Part shown: positions 10,597 through 21,920 of the stretch, one piece after another
Layout of the letters: each line of letters opens with the position of its first letter
How positions within the stretch are numbered: position 1 is the stretch's first letter
From: Amyelois transitella
Taxonomy: Eukaryota; Arthropoda; Insecta; Lepidoptera; Pyralidae
NCBI RefSeq assembly: GCF_032362555.1
Contig: NC_083527.1
Coordinates: 4,960,001-5,024,000 of the forward strand
Reading direction: 5' to 3'
Length of the DNA stretch: 64,000 nt
Notes under the pieces: model-generated
What the model saw: only the letters and a program-made list of their open reading frames with translations
Told to the model about the DNA's origin: nothing
The model's database searches: none
Made by a program: the position numbers and the translations under genes

Positions 10597-11830
10597 ATAT
10601 TGAAGAGGAGAATGAACCAGCAGTGAGTGCATCGAATAATTATAGCACTAACAAAAAAACAAACAAACCAAACATCACATGGCGAAAGCATCTACAATTT
10701 GAAACTCCTGAATTTTCTTGGTCGTCTCCACCAGTTTCAGAAATTGAATCACCATTGACACCAATAGAATACTTCAATAAATATATCCCCGATTCCCTAT
10801 TAGAAGAAATAGTTTTTAATACCAATTTATATGCCAACACAAAAAGCGTCCGTAACTACAAACAATGTTCTCTGACTGAAATGAAAATATTCATAGCCCT
10901 CCATATTATTATGGGAAATTTAAAATTTCCGCGCATTCGACTGTATTGGGATAGAACTTTGGATATGAAGGTATTCTTAGAAAACATGCCCAGAGATCGT
11001 TTTTTGCAGTTGAGAAATAATTTGCATATTATTGACAATAGTTCTATACCAACTGGAAACAACGACCGTCTCATCAAAGTCAGACCTTTATATAACTCAA
11101 TTAGAGAATGATGTCTGGAACTGAAAATGGAGCAAATTCTAAGTGTTGATGAGCAGATCGTTCCTTTCAGAGGGAATCTGAATATCAAACAATATGTAAA
11201 AGGAAAGCCAGAGCCTTGGGGTATAAAAATTTTTATGCTTTGTGGTAAGAGTGGGCTGGTCTATGATTTTATTATTTATCAAGGAGCCACAACAAATATA
11301 GATAAAAATTATGTCTTACGGTACGGTGCATCAGCTGCCTATGTAAATCAGCTTGCTCAACGAGTAACTAGTTCTGGACATTTCCTTTTCTTTGATAATT
11401 ATTTTTCTAACTACAATTTGCTCAGAGATCTACGTGAAAGAGAAATATACGCAGGAGGAACGATCAGGGTAAATAGATTTCAAAAGCCACCTCTCATCAA
11501 TGATACAGAAGGCGCAAAAAAGGAAAGAGGATACTCAGAACAAGTTACCAACAGCACAAAAGATGTTGTAGTCCTCAAATGGATGGATAATAAGGGAGTA
11601 ACACTTGCATCTAACTTTGTCGGGATCGGAGAGCAAGATGAGGCGCGAAGATGGAACAAAGTATCGAAAGAGTACATATCAATTCCACGCCCAGAACTGG
11701 TACGATTATATAACAACGGTATGGGAGGCGTTGATAAAATTGATCATTTGCTTAGCCTATACCGCATTTTTATTAGGTCAAAAAAATGAACGTTGCGAAT
11801 GATATTCCACGCGATTGACTTATCGGTGAC
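10597..11830 (+). pseudogene. PiggyBac transposase, N-terminal and catalytic part
   Basis: After an acidic start (EEENEPAVSA) come typical piggyBac blocks: PLTPIEYFNKYIPDSLLEEI, EMKIFIALHIIMGNLKFP, then a stop at 11109-11111. The following frame carries the catalytic aspartates: LSVDEQIVPFRG, FLFFDNYFSNYNLL and MGGVDKIDHLL. The frame breaks again near 11787 just after FIRSKK. At 11831 it is interrupted by the large pogo element, and the missing C-terminal part resumes at 23,322. The N-terminus is fused in frame to the hAT transposase before it. No TTAA is seen at the left junction, so a deletion or recombination made the fusion. Confidence 0.85.
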
Positions 11831-12079
11831 TAAGGTAAAACACCCAAAGCCCGACAGAGCACCATTCCTCGACAATAAAAAAGTAATTTTTAAAAAATAA
11901 GAGTTTCTTTAGCATTTCCGAACGCATTTCAAGGATAACTCATAGACAAGGATTATAAGATGTCATCGCCCATGACATATACGTCATGCGGCCATTTTTA
12001 ATAAAATGGTGTAGAGCGATACATCGACTGGCGGAGTGGCCTAATAAAATCCGGTTTTATTAGCAAAATCGCTAAGGAG

Positions 12080-12452
12080 GTGAGTGAGAAATATAGCTCA
12101 TACATGTTATTTATAATAATCTACCGAAAAAGCAAATTATTTATTGAGTTAAAACACAAGTTGACAACATTTTAGTAATATTTTTTCAATGGTAAGGTTA
12201 TCCTTTGCTGTGAAAATAGGACTGTCGATTATTGGATTATTTTTTATGCCAAATTCCAATTTTCGACGAATGTCGAAACTTATTTTTTTTTTACTTGAGC
12301 ATTTTAATTAATCCTTTTGCTAAGTTATTTTTGCGCTTTTTAAAAATAGTTATAACATTAAAATCGAAATATTGCTTCCAATATTCGACAGCTGTGTCGA
12401 TGATTGGAAATTCCATATATACCAGTAATCGACATCAGTATTTTGTTTGCAG
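12080..12452 (+). other. Probable 5-prime UTR intron of the pogo transposase
   Basis: A strong donor (GGAG then GTGAGT, cut after 12079) and a strong acceptor (TTTTGTTTGCAG, ending 12452) bracket 373 bases. The acceptor is two bases before ATG 12455, which favours that start over the upstream in-frame ATG at 12404. Confidence 0.55.
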
Positions 12453-12454
12453 GA

Positions 12455-15097
12455 ATGGCACCCAAAAAATCTTATACGCCGTTACAAATGGCGCAGGCTA
12501 TTACAGCCGTCCGTGAAGGTGAAAAAATTTCAACGGCAGCGAAAAAGTTTGGTGTTCCCAGGATCACCTTACATGATAAAATTTCCGGTAAAACTCCAAT
12601 TGAATGTTCTATGGGCCCTAGTACATATTTGTCAACAGAAGAGGAAGCTATTTTAGAAAAATGGATACTGGACATGGCTGAACGACACATTCCTATTACT
12701 AGAGATGAGTTGCTTGATAGCGTGCAACGTATCATCGTTGACCAAAAAAAGACTACTCCCTTTACCGACAATAGACCCGGTAAGAAATGGTACAATCTAT
12801 TTCTTAAGAGACATCCTTCATTGTCTGAGAGAACGGCCCAAAATTTGACCACAGCACGAGATGCCGTTACAGAAGAAGGTATAAAACGTTGGTTTGGGGA
12901 AGTGAGCTCTTATCTTCAGGAAAACAACCTTAGAGAGATATTAGAAGATCCGTCGCGAATTTTTAACGGAGACGAAAGTGCTTTTTATTTATCACCCAAA
13001 GCCGGAAAAGTTTTAGCAAAAAAAGGTGATAAGCACGTCTACCAATCTTCTGGAGATGAAAAAGATAACTTGACGGTACTAATTACCGGAAATGCCGCTG
13101 GACAATTAGCACCTCCAATGGTAGTTTTTTCTTATGAAAGAATTCCATCCACAATTTCATCCAAATTTCCAGAAGATTGGGCTATGGGACGATCTCCGAG
13201 TGGCTGGATGTGTAGTAGTACATTTTTTGAATACATTGCCAACATTTTTAATCCATGGTTATTACAGCAAAATATACCAAAACCCGTCTTGTTTTTTTTG
13301 GATGGCCATAGATCTCACTTGACATTACACCTATCGAACTTTTGTGCTCAAAATGGCATAGAAATCGTGGCATTATATCCAAATAGCACACATATCCTTC
13401 AGCCAATGGACCTAGCTATTTTCAGGCCATTGAAAATATATTGGAATAAAGCTGTCAAGGATTGGAAATTAAAACATTTAGGAATGAATTTAAAAAGAGA
13501 AGATTTTGCCCCTGTTCTTAAGACAGCGTTGGAATCAATAACAGAGAGTTCTGTTAAAAATGGATTCCGCGCTGGTGGATTGTATCCCTTTGGCCCTGAC
13601 TACGTCGATCTCTCCAAAATAAAGTCTCGCAACAAGAAGGAGGCTTCGTCAGAACAAATATTGTTTTTTGATTATCTAGAAAAAGAAATAGTGGCGAAGC
13701 TACAGAAGGAAAAGTTGCAGATATTTAATGACCTTTACTATAAAGACAGACAAAATTTAAACATTCACTTAAATGAAGAAGACCTATCGCTCTACATAAT
13801 ATGGGCTAGTAATAAGCAAGCTATTGAACTTTCAGGTCACGTTAATGAGCAATCTACTTCACCCCAGACCCTCGTTGAAATACCAAATCCTAATGAAATC
13901 AATCCTGCAGAATCTCTTTCTGCTACAAATGCAGATACAGATGTACAATATCAATTTGACATACAACTAGATCATGACTATTTACCACATATTACTCTAT
14001 CTAATGCAGGATATGACGCAACCACATCCACTTGCACCCCAAATGACGCTCCAAAATCTAGAGAAATACTGGATAATTCATTGACTGTCGCTAGCCCAAG
14101 TTCTAACTTAAATGATCCTATTCCAACAACTTCAACTTCCTGTTCTTATACGTTTATGTTTGATATTGCCACAAAAATAACACCTTCAAAAGAATTGACA
14201 AGACCTGGGAATTCTCAAATCGGCCAAAGTTCTGCAGAAAAGACACCCGTGAAAGAGCTGACAAGACCTGAGACATCAAAAATTAACCAAAGTTCCATAA
14301 AAAAGACACCTTTGAAAGAGCTGGCAATACCTGGGACAACAAAATTTATTCAAAAGAAAGGAGAAAGTACATATATTATTCCATCACCATTTAAGCGAAA
14401 TTTATTTTGGCCAGGAGAAGATGAAAACAAAGGAAAAAAAAGAAAACTGAAGGAAAAAATTCCTTTTGTTATAACAAGTAAACCATGGAGGGAATATAAT
14501 GAAAGGAAAGACATTGAAAAAAAAGAAAAAGAGAAACAAAAAGAAATTAAAGCCAAAGAAAGAGAAGAAAGAAGACTATTAAAACTGAGAGAGACGGAAG
14601 AAAAAAAGAAACGACAGATGGAGAAAGAAATTAAAACCAAGGAAGGGAAAAAGATAAAAAAATCTAAACCAGATGACACATCTTCAGATAATACGGACAT
14701 TGAAGTGCATTATGCAGAAAGTGAAGACAGCTTAGATATGCAAATAGATGCAGAAAAAACAGAACATGAAAAATCTGAGAGCTCGACTCAATCCGAAGAT
14801 GTGCCACTGATCAGATTTTCTAAGAAATCTAGAAAATATTCCATTGGAAACTATGTCATAATAAGGTATGAAGGGGAATACTTCCCAGGCGTAATAGAAG
14901 GTATTCGTGGAAATAGATTTGAAATTAGTACAATGACCTTTTCAGTGGGAAACACATACAAGTGGCCGGAAAAAAAAGATAAAATCTTTTATGAAAAGTC
15001 TGACATCATTGAGGCAATATCCCCACCAGTGCTGTGCAATAAAAGGGGTTTCTATACGATACCCGAAATGAAAAAATATCTACCTTTTGCTATTTAA
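12455..15097 (+). CDS. Pogo/Tigger-type transposase, intact, with extra C-terminal domain
   Basis: The 880-residue protein begins MAPKKSYTPLQMAQAI. Residues 1-45 form a pipsqueak helix-turn-helix (ISTAAKKFGVPRITLHDKI). Residues 60-150 form a CENP-B-like second DNA-binding domain (KKWYNLFLKRHPSL). The DDE core shows three aspartates: D173 in FNGDES, D283 in FFLDGHRSH and D319 in LQPMDLAIFRP, giving DD35D. From about 420 a long low-complexity linker has three related segments (KELTRPGNSQI, KELTRPETSKI, KELAIPGTTKF) and a charged K/E-rich coiled coil (about 690-740). The last 90 residues form a compact module (YSIGNYVIIRYEGEYFPGVI, then TYKWPEKKDKIFY) resembling a Tudor/PWWP-like fold. The frame has no stops or shifts. 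It should act in the nucleus to cut and paste its own element. The start was chosen by the splice acceptor just upstream. Confidence 0.88.
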   Translation: MAPKKSYTPLQMAQAITAVREGEKISTAAKKFGVPRITLHDKISGKTPIECSMGPSTYLSTEEEAILEKWILDMAERHIPITRDELLDSVQRIIVDQKKTTPFTDNRPGKKWYNLFLKRHPSLSERTAQNLTTARDAVTEEGIKRWFGEVSSYLQENNLREILEDPSRIFNGDESAFYLSPKAGKVLAKKGDKHVYQSSGDEKDNLTVLITGNAAGQLAPPMVVFSYERIPSTISSKFPEDWAMGRSPSGWMCSSTFFEYIANIFNPWLLQQNIPKPVLFFLDGHRSHLTLHLSNFCAQNGIEIVALYPNSTHILQPMDLAIFRPLKIYWNKAVKDWKLKHLGMNLKREDFAPVLKTALESITESSVKNGFRAGGLYPFGPDYVDLSKIKSRNKKEASSEQILFFDYLEKEIVAKLQKEKLQIFNDLYYKDRQNLNIHLNEEDLSLYIIWASNKQAIELSGHVNEQSTSPQTLVEIPNPNEINPAESLSATNADTDVQYQFDIQLDHDYLPHITLSNAGYDATTSTCTPNDAPKSREILDNSLTVASPSSNLNDPIPTTSTSCSYTFMFDIATKITPSKELTRPGNSQIGQSSAEKTPVKELTRPETSKINQSSIKKTPLKELAIPGTTKFIQKKGESTYIIPSPFKRNLFWPGEDENKGKKRKLKEKIPFVITSKPWREYNERKDIEKKEKEKQKEIKAKEREERRLLKLRETEEKKKRQMEKEIKTKEGKKIKKSKPDDTSSDNTDIEVHYAESEDSLDMQIDAEKTEHEKSESSTQSEDVPLIRFSKKSRKYSIGNYVIIRYEGEYFPGVIEGIRGNRFEISTMTFSVGNTYKWPEKKDKIFYEKSDIIEAISPPVLCNKRGFYTIPEMKKYLPFAI

Positions 15098-15305
15098 CTT
15101 TTATTATATTTAAAGAGGAATAAGACTTTTTGAATATTTTGTTTTTAAGATTTTTAAAGAATTTCAAGCCATCAAGAACTTAGTTTTATAAGGCTACTTA
15201 AATAAGTACTAATATAACAATTTGTGATTTAATTTAGATATAAGTTTTGCTTTAATTGCTATTGGCAAGATCTCTTAATATAGACTGATTATTATTAAGA
15301 AGGTA
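15098..15305 (+). other. 3-prime UTR of the pogo transposase up to the Tc1/mariner insertion
   Basis: AT-rich, no coding sequence. TA at 15304-15305 is the left target duplication of the nested element. Confidence 0.5.
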
Positions 15306-15717
15306 CGATCGCGTTCATATCTGCAGTCATAGTTTTAAAATTCTTACGGGTTAAAATAGCGTGCACTGTGGTTCCAGTAGATACACACACATATGCATAT
15401 TTAAAAAGAATAAATATTCCATCAAATGAATACGGTCTTTAATACCAATGATTACTAAGTAAAACAGTTTATTATTCTATGACATATAACAAAACAAAAC
15501 AGAAAGAGACGGTAATCAACGATGGCCGAACTGGGCCCGATAATTGTCGATCGAGATATCGTCGTCTCTCATTATTTGCATAAGATTTGCCTATAGAGGG
15601 AAGCCTGCGACTGCCAGACTTATGTCAATTCGATAAGGTTGAAAGTTTGTCTGCACACGTCCCTAACATAGGTAGTGGTTCCTTTGAAAGTAAGTGGGTA
15701 GCAATTTTATTACTTCG

Positions 15718-15770
15718 TGTGAGCAAGTGAGATCTAAGATATATTAGATAATCTCGCTTGCTCACACTCG
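15718..15770. repeat. Inverted repeat GTGTGAGCAAG ... CTTGCTCACAC
   Basis: About 16-18 bases pair around an AT-rich centre within the Tc1/mariner element. Possibly a remnant of a foldback or MITE; no further assignment. Confidence 0.6.
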
Positions 15771-16639
15771 CTTGTTCTAGTTACTAGCGTTACTTGGATT
15801 CCGAAGTTATTCAAGGATTTTTTGTCTATTTAAAAAAAAATTGTGTTACTGACAATTTTTAATGTTTCAAGGTGCCATTTGAACTAAGTAACTGACTGAC
15901 TAACTAACTAACTGATAACTAAGAATTACAATACCCGTGTCTTCAAACACGGAAATCAGCAAGAAATATTAAACAAGAGGGATCAAAATAAAACATTCAA
16001 TAATTAAAATTAGTAAATTTTATTGAAACAGTTTACCTATAGTTTTGTTTACATATCGATGATTATATAAAGCTATACATACAGCATATTACACTAATTA
16101 TATCATCTACTTATCTCCTGTTATTAAGGTTACAGCTTAATTATTCGTTTTCATAAAGAAAAGATATTGAAGCTGTCCTTAAAATACTATCTAAGTAATT
16201 AGTGGTTTTAATATAAACTGGCAGAACTAGGGCATGCATACCGGAATTCCGGAATATCGTAATTCCGGTATCCCGGACAGATTTTTTCGATATTTCAACA
16301 CCGGAACTGAAGGGACAAATACCGTAATACCGGTATTAAAAAAAAATAATAATAATAATTAAAAATTACACTATATTACACAATAATAATATAATCAGCC
16401 GCTAGTTGAACGGCGCTGTTTGGTAAAGAGGCTAGGCTGTTATTTAAACGGCTGTGAGCTGCGACATAGATACGGCTCGGCTTAATCCGAACTATTCCGA
16501 ACCGAACGCAAGCCGCGAGCCGCGACGCGGCAAGCGCTCCCCGGTCCCCGCGCAGCATTCATTGCAGTCGCCTAAACATCTATAGCGAGTGTGCACGTAT
16601 GCGGTGTAGTGCGCGGCTTCACGCGACTGTTAATATACA

Positions 16640-19600
16640 ATGTAAGTACTTTTAAATCTTGTTGCATATCTGGAAAGCGAATATTTTATGTTATCAATTA
16701 TTTTAATTCTGTATAAGTCATTTTGGGTAGTTACTGGAAAGTAAATAAACAGTTCGCCAATGGGCACCGCACCGTCGCCCGCGCTTTCATTCATTTGTTT
16801 CTTTTGCGTCTTTATTGATAAAATGGCGGCCAAATTTTTTATTTATGCTAAAAATTATAGCTTATAGTTAAGTTTAAATAAATTAGGTACTTAACAAAAA
16901 CTGTCATGATTTTCTATTGTATAATCTCGAAGGTTATATACAGGTTGACTATATATAACCAATTAACCAATAAGTTAACCAATTAGTTTTACTTTGTCTA
17001 CATACTCAGCCCACTATCCTGAAAAACCTAAGCGGCCAACTGCGAAATCGAGAAAAAGAAATCAGATGTTCTGTACATTTTGCTCCCGGTAGGTATTTGA
17101 TTTCGTACGGAACAGCAAATTGTGTTTTTCAGGATGGCGGACTGAGTGTGTAGACAAATTAAAGCTAATTGGTTAAATGTCAACCGGTATGTAATAAAAT
17201 AGTAAGTACATAGACTTTTTATACAAGAGATTTGAGTTTCAATATAAAGAGGGAGTCCAGAAATGACCAATAACGTTGAGCGATATGTCATAGTATTATT
17301 GTTCATAATATACCTATATCATGCTTTAGCTTGTCTTAAGCTAGCTTAATGCAACTACTTCCTTAACCTCCTAGGGGTGATGCAGATCACATCACCCCAA
17401 GGCAAACTGGTATAGAATTCTGATGGTTTTTGTGTTATTGTGCATAAAGTTTGTAATTACTACTTAGTATAAAACAAAGTCGCATTCCGCTGTCTGTCTG
17501 TCCCTATGTATGCTTAGATCTTAAAAACTGCGCAACGGATTTAGATTCAAGAAGAAGGTTGTATATAACATGGATCCTTGCGAAGCCGGGGTCGGTCGCT
17601 TTAAAATAAAAATGAACAATAATTCAACTGGATATTTGTTATGTCAAAATCATAAATGCATTTTTTTTATTGTTTTAGGTCGACTTTGAATAAAAAAGTT
17701 CAATACTTTGAATTCTCTAACAAGAGAACAACCACTAATATCTGGAATCATTTTCTTCGTGCAAGTGATGGTCAAAGCGCAAAGTGCAAAACTTGTCACA
17801 AAATATTAAAAATTAGCGGTGGTTCTACTACCGGTTTACATACGCATTTTCGATCAGTACACCCATATTTAAATACAACAAATACAGAAGAGGATAATGA
17901 AAATGTTACATCAATAAGTGTACCAGACATCACTCCAGGGACTTCTAAACTACCGGTAGCAGACGCAAAAAAGAGAAAACTCGTGACAGATTTCTTTAGA
18001 TCCGGTGATTCAATAGAGGTAGTTGTGTCCCGAATGGCAGCATTAGATGGGTGTACCTTTAGATTTCTAACGGAGAGCCAAGATTTGAGAAATGTATTTA
18101 AAAAAAGTGGATACGATTTGCCCAAATCATCCAATACAATAGGAAAAATAATATTTACTCAAGCTGAAGAAGTCAAAGCTGCAACTATTACCAAAATATT
18201 GGAATTAAAAACAGCCGGAGAAAGATTTGCGTTGACATTGGATGAATGGACGTCTTTGCGTAATAAGCGCTATATGAACATAAATTTACACAGCAAAGGT
18301 TTCGGTGGTTTTAATTTTAAAAATCTAGGTCTCGTCAAGATCAGTGGTTCAATGCCAGCTCAGAAAGCGTTTGAATTATTACGAGACCATCTTGCAAAAT
18401 TCAAAGTCTCTGTGGATGACGACGTCATAAGTCAAACCACTGACGGGGCAAGTGTGATGATCAAAATGGGGACTTATTTCAAAGGATATCACCAGCTGTG
18501 TCTCGCTCATGGCATTCAACTGGCTGTTATCGATACTCTTTACAAACTTGGATCTCAAATACCTATTATTCACCATACATCTGATGAGGAATTTGAAAGT
18601 GACGACACTTACGAAGACGATGAGGATTTGGCAACAAATGATAGTAGTTTTCAAATTGAAATTCCCACTGCTCGTGCTAGTGTAAAGTTATATCCGGAAG
18701 TTATATCAAAAGTTCGAAGCCTGGTAAAGTCGGTAAGAAAATCACCACTCAAAGCAGATACACTCCGAGACTATGTACTCCGGCAACATGGCAAAGAAAT
18801 ACAGTTACAACTAGATTGTCGTACGCGTTGGTCGAGCATGTCTGATATGATTGGGGTATTTTTAAAGTTAAAAGACTCTATTTCGAAAGCTTTAATTGAT
18901 TGGAAATCAGATATTTCGTTTTCGGAGAATGATATCCAGTGTCTTAACGAGATCCATCACAGCTTGAATGTGGTAAAACTGACAGTTATGTCTTTATGCC
19001 GACGTGAAACGACGCTCTATACGGCCGATACTGCATTAAAGTTTATGCTTAAAAAACTAGATGAACAGGACACTTTTTTAAGTAAAAATCTGGCATCGAA
19101 TTTGCGAAGTCGTATAAAAGCAAGAAGGCTTTTATTAGCAGGTGTGCTTCATTATTTGCATGATGCAGAGGATTTTTTTGCGGAACCAGATAATGACACT
19201 TTTCCCAAACCTGATAGTAATGAAATATCTGACATTGTCGTCAATTTACTAAGTCAGCTTAAATACAAAACTACGGCCGCGTTCGCAACGGATGATTCAT
19301 GCAACAGCCGTGACTCTAATCTCCAATTTGAAAGGTCTGAGGAATCGTTGACGTTGACATTACAAGAACAGCTAGAGAAAGAACTAGAAAAATGTCAACA
19401 ATTTAACAAGAATAAAGATCAGTCTTCTAACACCAATTTGGACCTTTTGGGATTCGTCCAAATAGAAAAGGCTATATATGATAATGGAGGGCAACGAGGG
19501 ATATATCTCACAGAGGCATATAAATATTTGATGTGCATTTTACCTACTAGTGTAGAGAGTGAGAGAGTCTTTTCGAGCGCCGGTTATTTTTGTAACCGTC

Positions 19601-19692
19601 TGCGAAGCTCACTTTCTGATAAAATGTTGCACGCACTATTGTTCTTAAGAACACATTATCAGGAGCAGAGATTACTGGCCAAAATCAAGTAA
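16640..19692 (+). CDS. hAT transposase with BED zinc finger, split start codon
   Basis: The main exon (17679-19692) is open throughout. It begins at a good acceptor (TTGTTTTAG) with GTCGACTTTG, and the only nearby donor (GTAAGT at 16642) leaves AT at 16640-16641. Splicing therefore creates ATG-TCG, giving MSTLNKKVQYFEF and a 671-residue protein. The BED finger has KCKTCHKIL with the histidines of HTHFRSVH (residues about 30-60). The RNase-H-like core has D189 (LTLDEWTS), D256 (TTDGAS) and E629 in ESERVFSSAG, which lies in the C-terminal dimerisation region (RLRSSLSDKMLHALLFLRTH). The usual insertion domain lies between. If unspliced, an alternative ATG at 17656 lies inside the intron. Looks functional; the splice model is inferred. 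Confidence 0.8.
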
Positions 19693-19769
19693 ACTAAAAA
19701 CGTAGGTGTTCCTATTTGATCTTTAATGTTTGTTGATTTTGTTGTCAAATAGATGTTCAAATATTGTTT

Positions 19770-21720
19770 TTATTTTTTGTCTACTAATTTTGATATTAGA
19801 ATTATAAGATCGACACGGAGTCGGAGACGTATTTTTAAAATAAATCTTATTTGATTTGATTTCAATTATGTTTAACGAATGTTGATTTATTTTTTATTTA
19901 ATTTAATTTTGATATCAGAATTATAAGATCGACAAGGAGTCGGAGAAGTATTTTTAAAATATGTCTTATTTGATCTCAAGTACTTATGTTCAAAATTCAA
20001 ATTCAAAAATTCTTTATTAAATCAACGTATTACATAATACACAGGTAGCAGAGACCCATCAATTAAGTTAGAAAAAACCTGTGTCTGATGAGTCCCGCTC
20101 TTTCACCAGATGTCTTAATGCCTTATCTAAAAATAACATAACAAAAATAATTGTTTTATTCTAAAAACAATATTTTGTATGTCTCTTTTAAACCACACGA
20201 GTTAACAATGCCTCAGTATCGTCATAGTCTAGGTTCTGTAACCACGATGATAATGCCAATTTACAATCATAAAGGGTTTTAGCGTAAATTCCTACCTTTT
20301 TGTCCAATAACTTATACAAATAGACAGACAATTTATAGTTTTGGTTGGATGCAAACACAGTATTGACAGTTTCTATGTGAATGATTATATTTGGTCTTCT
20401 GTTAACTAGGTTATCTTTTATAAATTTTATTGATTTGTGTTGTTTGAGTACAGAATGTAATATATATAGTTGCCTAATAGTCAGTACTTTAGTTTCGGTG
20501 TACAGAGAGTGTGTTGGATAGCGGTAAGGCTTAAAGCACATTATTTTTAGTAATGACCGTTGGGCTCGTTCTAGTTCTAGTAGCTTAGACTTGCCAGTAC
20601 AACCCCATACTGGGATACAATATGTGAGAATTGATTGAACAAGAGATATGTAAATTTTTCGTAATAATTTTATGTCAGCTACGTGCCTAAGGTTTTTAAA
20701 GATCCAGGATAGTTTCCTTACTCTAGCCGTTACAGATTCTACATGGGAATGCCAATTAATGTTCTGATCGATTACTACACCAAGGTACTTTGCAGCTTTT
20801 ACTTTGGTAATGATCATGCAACTACAAGGCTCCTGAGAACTCCGACAGTCATGAAGCTTTAATGTTGAACTTTCAGGTGGTTGGGAATCATTACGAATAG
20901 AAAAGGCAATATAATTAGTTTTAGAAATATTTAAGGTAAGGATGTTAGATTTTAACCAATTGTTAGCTGTTTTTAGTCCTTGTTCTGCGAGCTCATACAC
21001 ATTTTCCCAAGAGTCACCCGAAAAGACAATGGCTGTGTCGTCTGCATAGGAGAACACCTGACCTCCTCTCAGATTTAACTCACATAAGCTATTTATATAA
21101 ATGAGAAAAAGAGTAGGGCCAAGTACACTGCCTTGAGGGACACCATGTGTTATCAACCCATCCTCGCTCAAGAACTGTCCTACTTTAACTTTTTGTCTCC
21201 GATCGTGTAGGTAGTCTGAAAACAGTTTTAGAGGTGCACCCCGTATTCCTATATGTTCGAGCTTTTGCAGAAGTATTGGTACCGACACCGTATCAAATGC
21301 ATTTTTTAAGTCTAGGAATACGGAAATGCATTTTTTCCTAGAATCTAGTTGTGAGACCACCAATTTAGTGAAGTCAGACACTGTATCTTCCGTACTACGG
21401 CCAGATCTAAATCCGTATTGACGTATGTTTAACGAATGTTGACTTAATTTTTATTTGATTTAATTTTGATATTAGAGTTATAAGATCGACAAGGAGTCGG
21501 AGAAGTATTTTTAAAATATGTCTTATTTGATTTGATCTCAAGTACTTATGTTTAACGAATGTTGACTTAATTTTTATTTGATTTAATTTTGATATTAGAG
21601 TTATAAGATCGACACGGAGTCGGAGACGTATTTTTAAAATATGTCTTATTTGATTTGATCTCAAGTATGTTTAAAGAATGTTGATTTAATTTTTATTTAA
21701 TTTAATTTTGATATTAGAAG
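19770..21720 (+). repeat. Tandem array of about 120-bp units in the hAT 3-prime region
   Basis: Four units are marked by TATAAGATCGACAAGGAGTC (or ...GACACGG...) at about 19800, 19919, 21478 and 21601, plus a partial fifth ending near 21715. Units share TTTAACGAATGTTGA and TTATTTGATTTGATCTCAAG. The array is interrupted between units two and three by the LINE at 19991-21423. Confidence 0.85.
19991..21423 (-). mobile_element. 5-prime-truncated Jockey/CR1-type LINE inside the hAT element
   Basis: The minus-strand frame (20188-21381, open further upstream to the junction) encodes the reverse transcriptase from QYGFRSGRSTEDTVSDF onward, with the palm motifs FLDLKNAFDTV, GVPQGSVLGPTLF and FSYADDTAIVF. 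It carries the C-terminal region to a stop at 20188. The 3-prime tail is AATAAAGAATTTTTGAATTT followed by GAATTTTGAA. Target duplications TATGTT lie at 19985-19990 and 21424-21429. The coding frame has no stop, so the copy is young; the endonuclease and first part of the reverse transcriptase are missing through 5-prime truncation. Confidence 0.88.
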
Positions 21721-21920
21721 AAAATAAAAGACTGAATAGACGATTGTTCTTTTATTTAAACACACTATGTATGTTATCTTATAATAAGTATAGATTTATA
21801 GAATAAAAACAAATGGTGCCAATTCCGGTACCAGTACCGGAATTCCGGTATTAGGTCTCTAGTACCGAAACTCAATTCCGGTATTGATAACTTTCCGGTA
21901 TTGCATGCCCTAGGCAGAAC

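Larger units (their letters stand above)
16228..21912 (+). mobile_element. hAT transposon (second family) with intact transposase
   Basis: The ends are TAGGGCATGCATACCGGAA (left) and, reverse-complemented, TAGGGCATGCAATACCGGAA (right). Perfect 8-bp target duplications GGCAGAAC lie at 16220-16227 and 21913-21920. Subterminal regions are rich in CCGGAATTCCGG-like palindromes. It holds a spliced BED-finger transposase (16640-19692) and a tandem array of roughly 120-bp units near the 3-prime end, into which a LINE has inserted. Intact ends, exact duplications and an open frame suggest a recent arrival. Confidence 0.93.

Noticed and set aside
12404-12454. Upstream ATG extending the pogo transposase by 17 residues
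   Set aside because: The extension lies before a strong splice acceptor and is not typical of the psq domain start; the ATG at 12455 is preferred.
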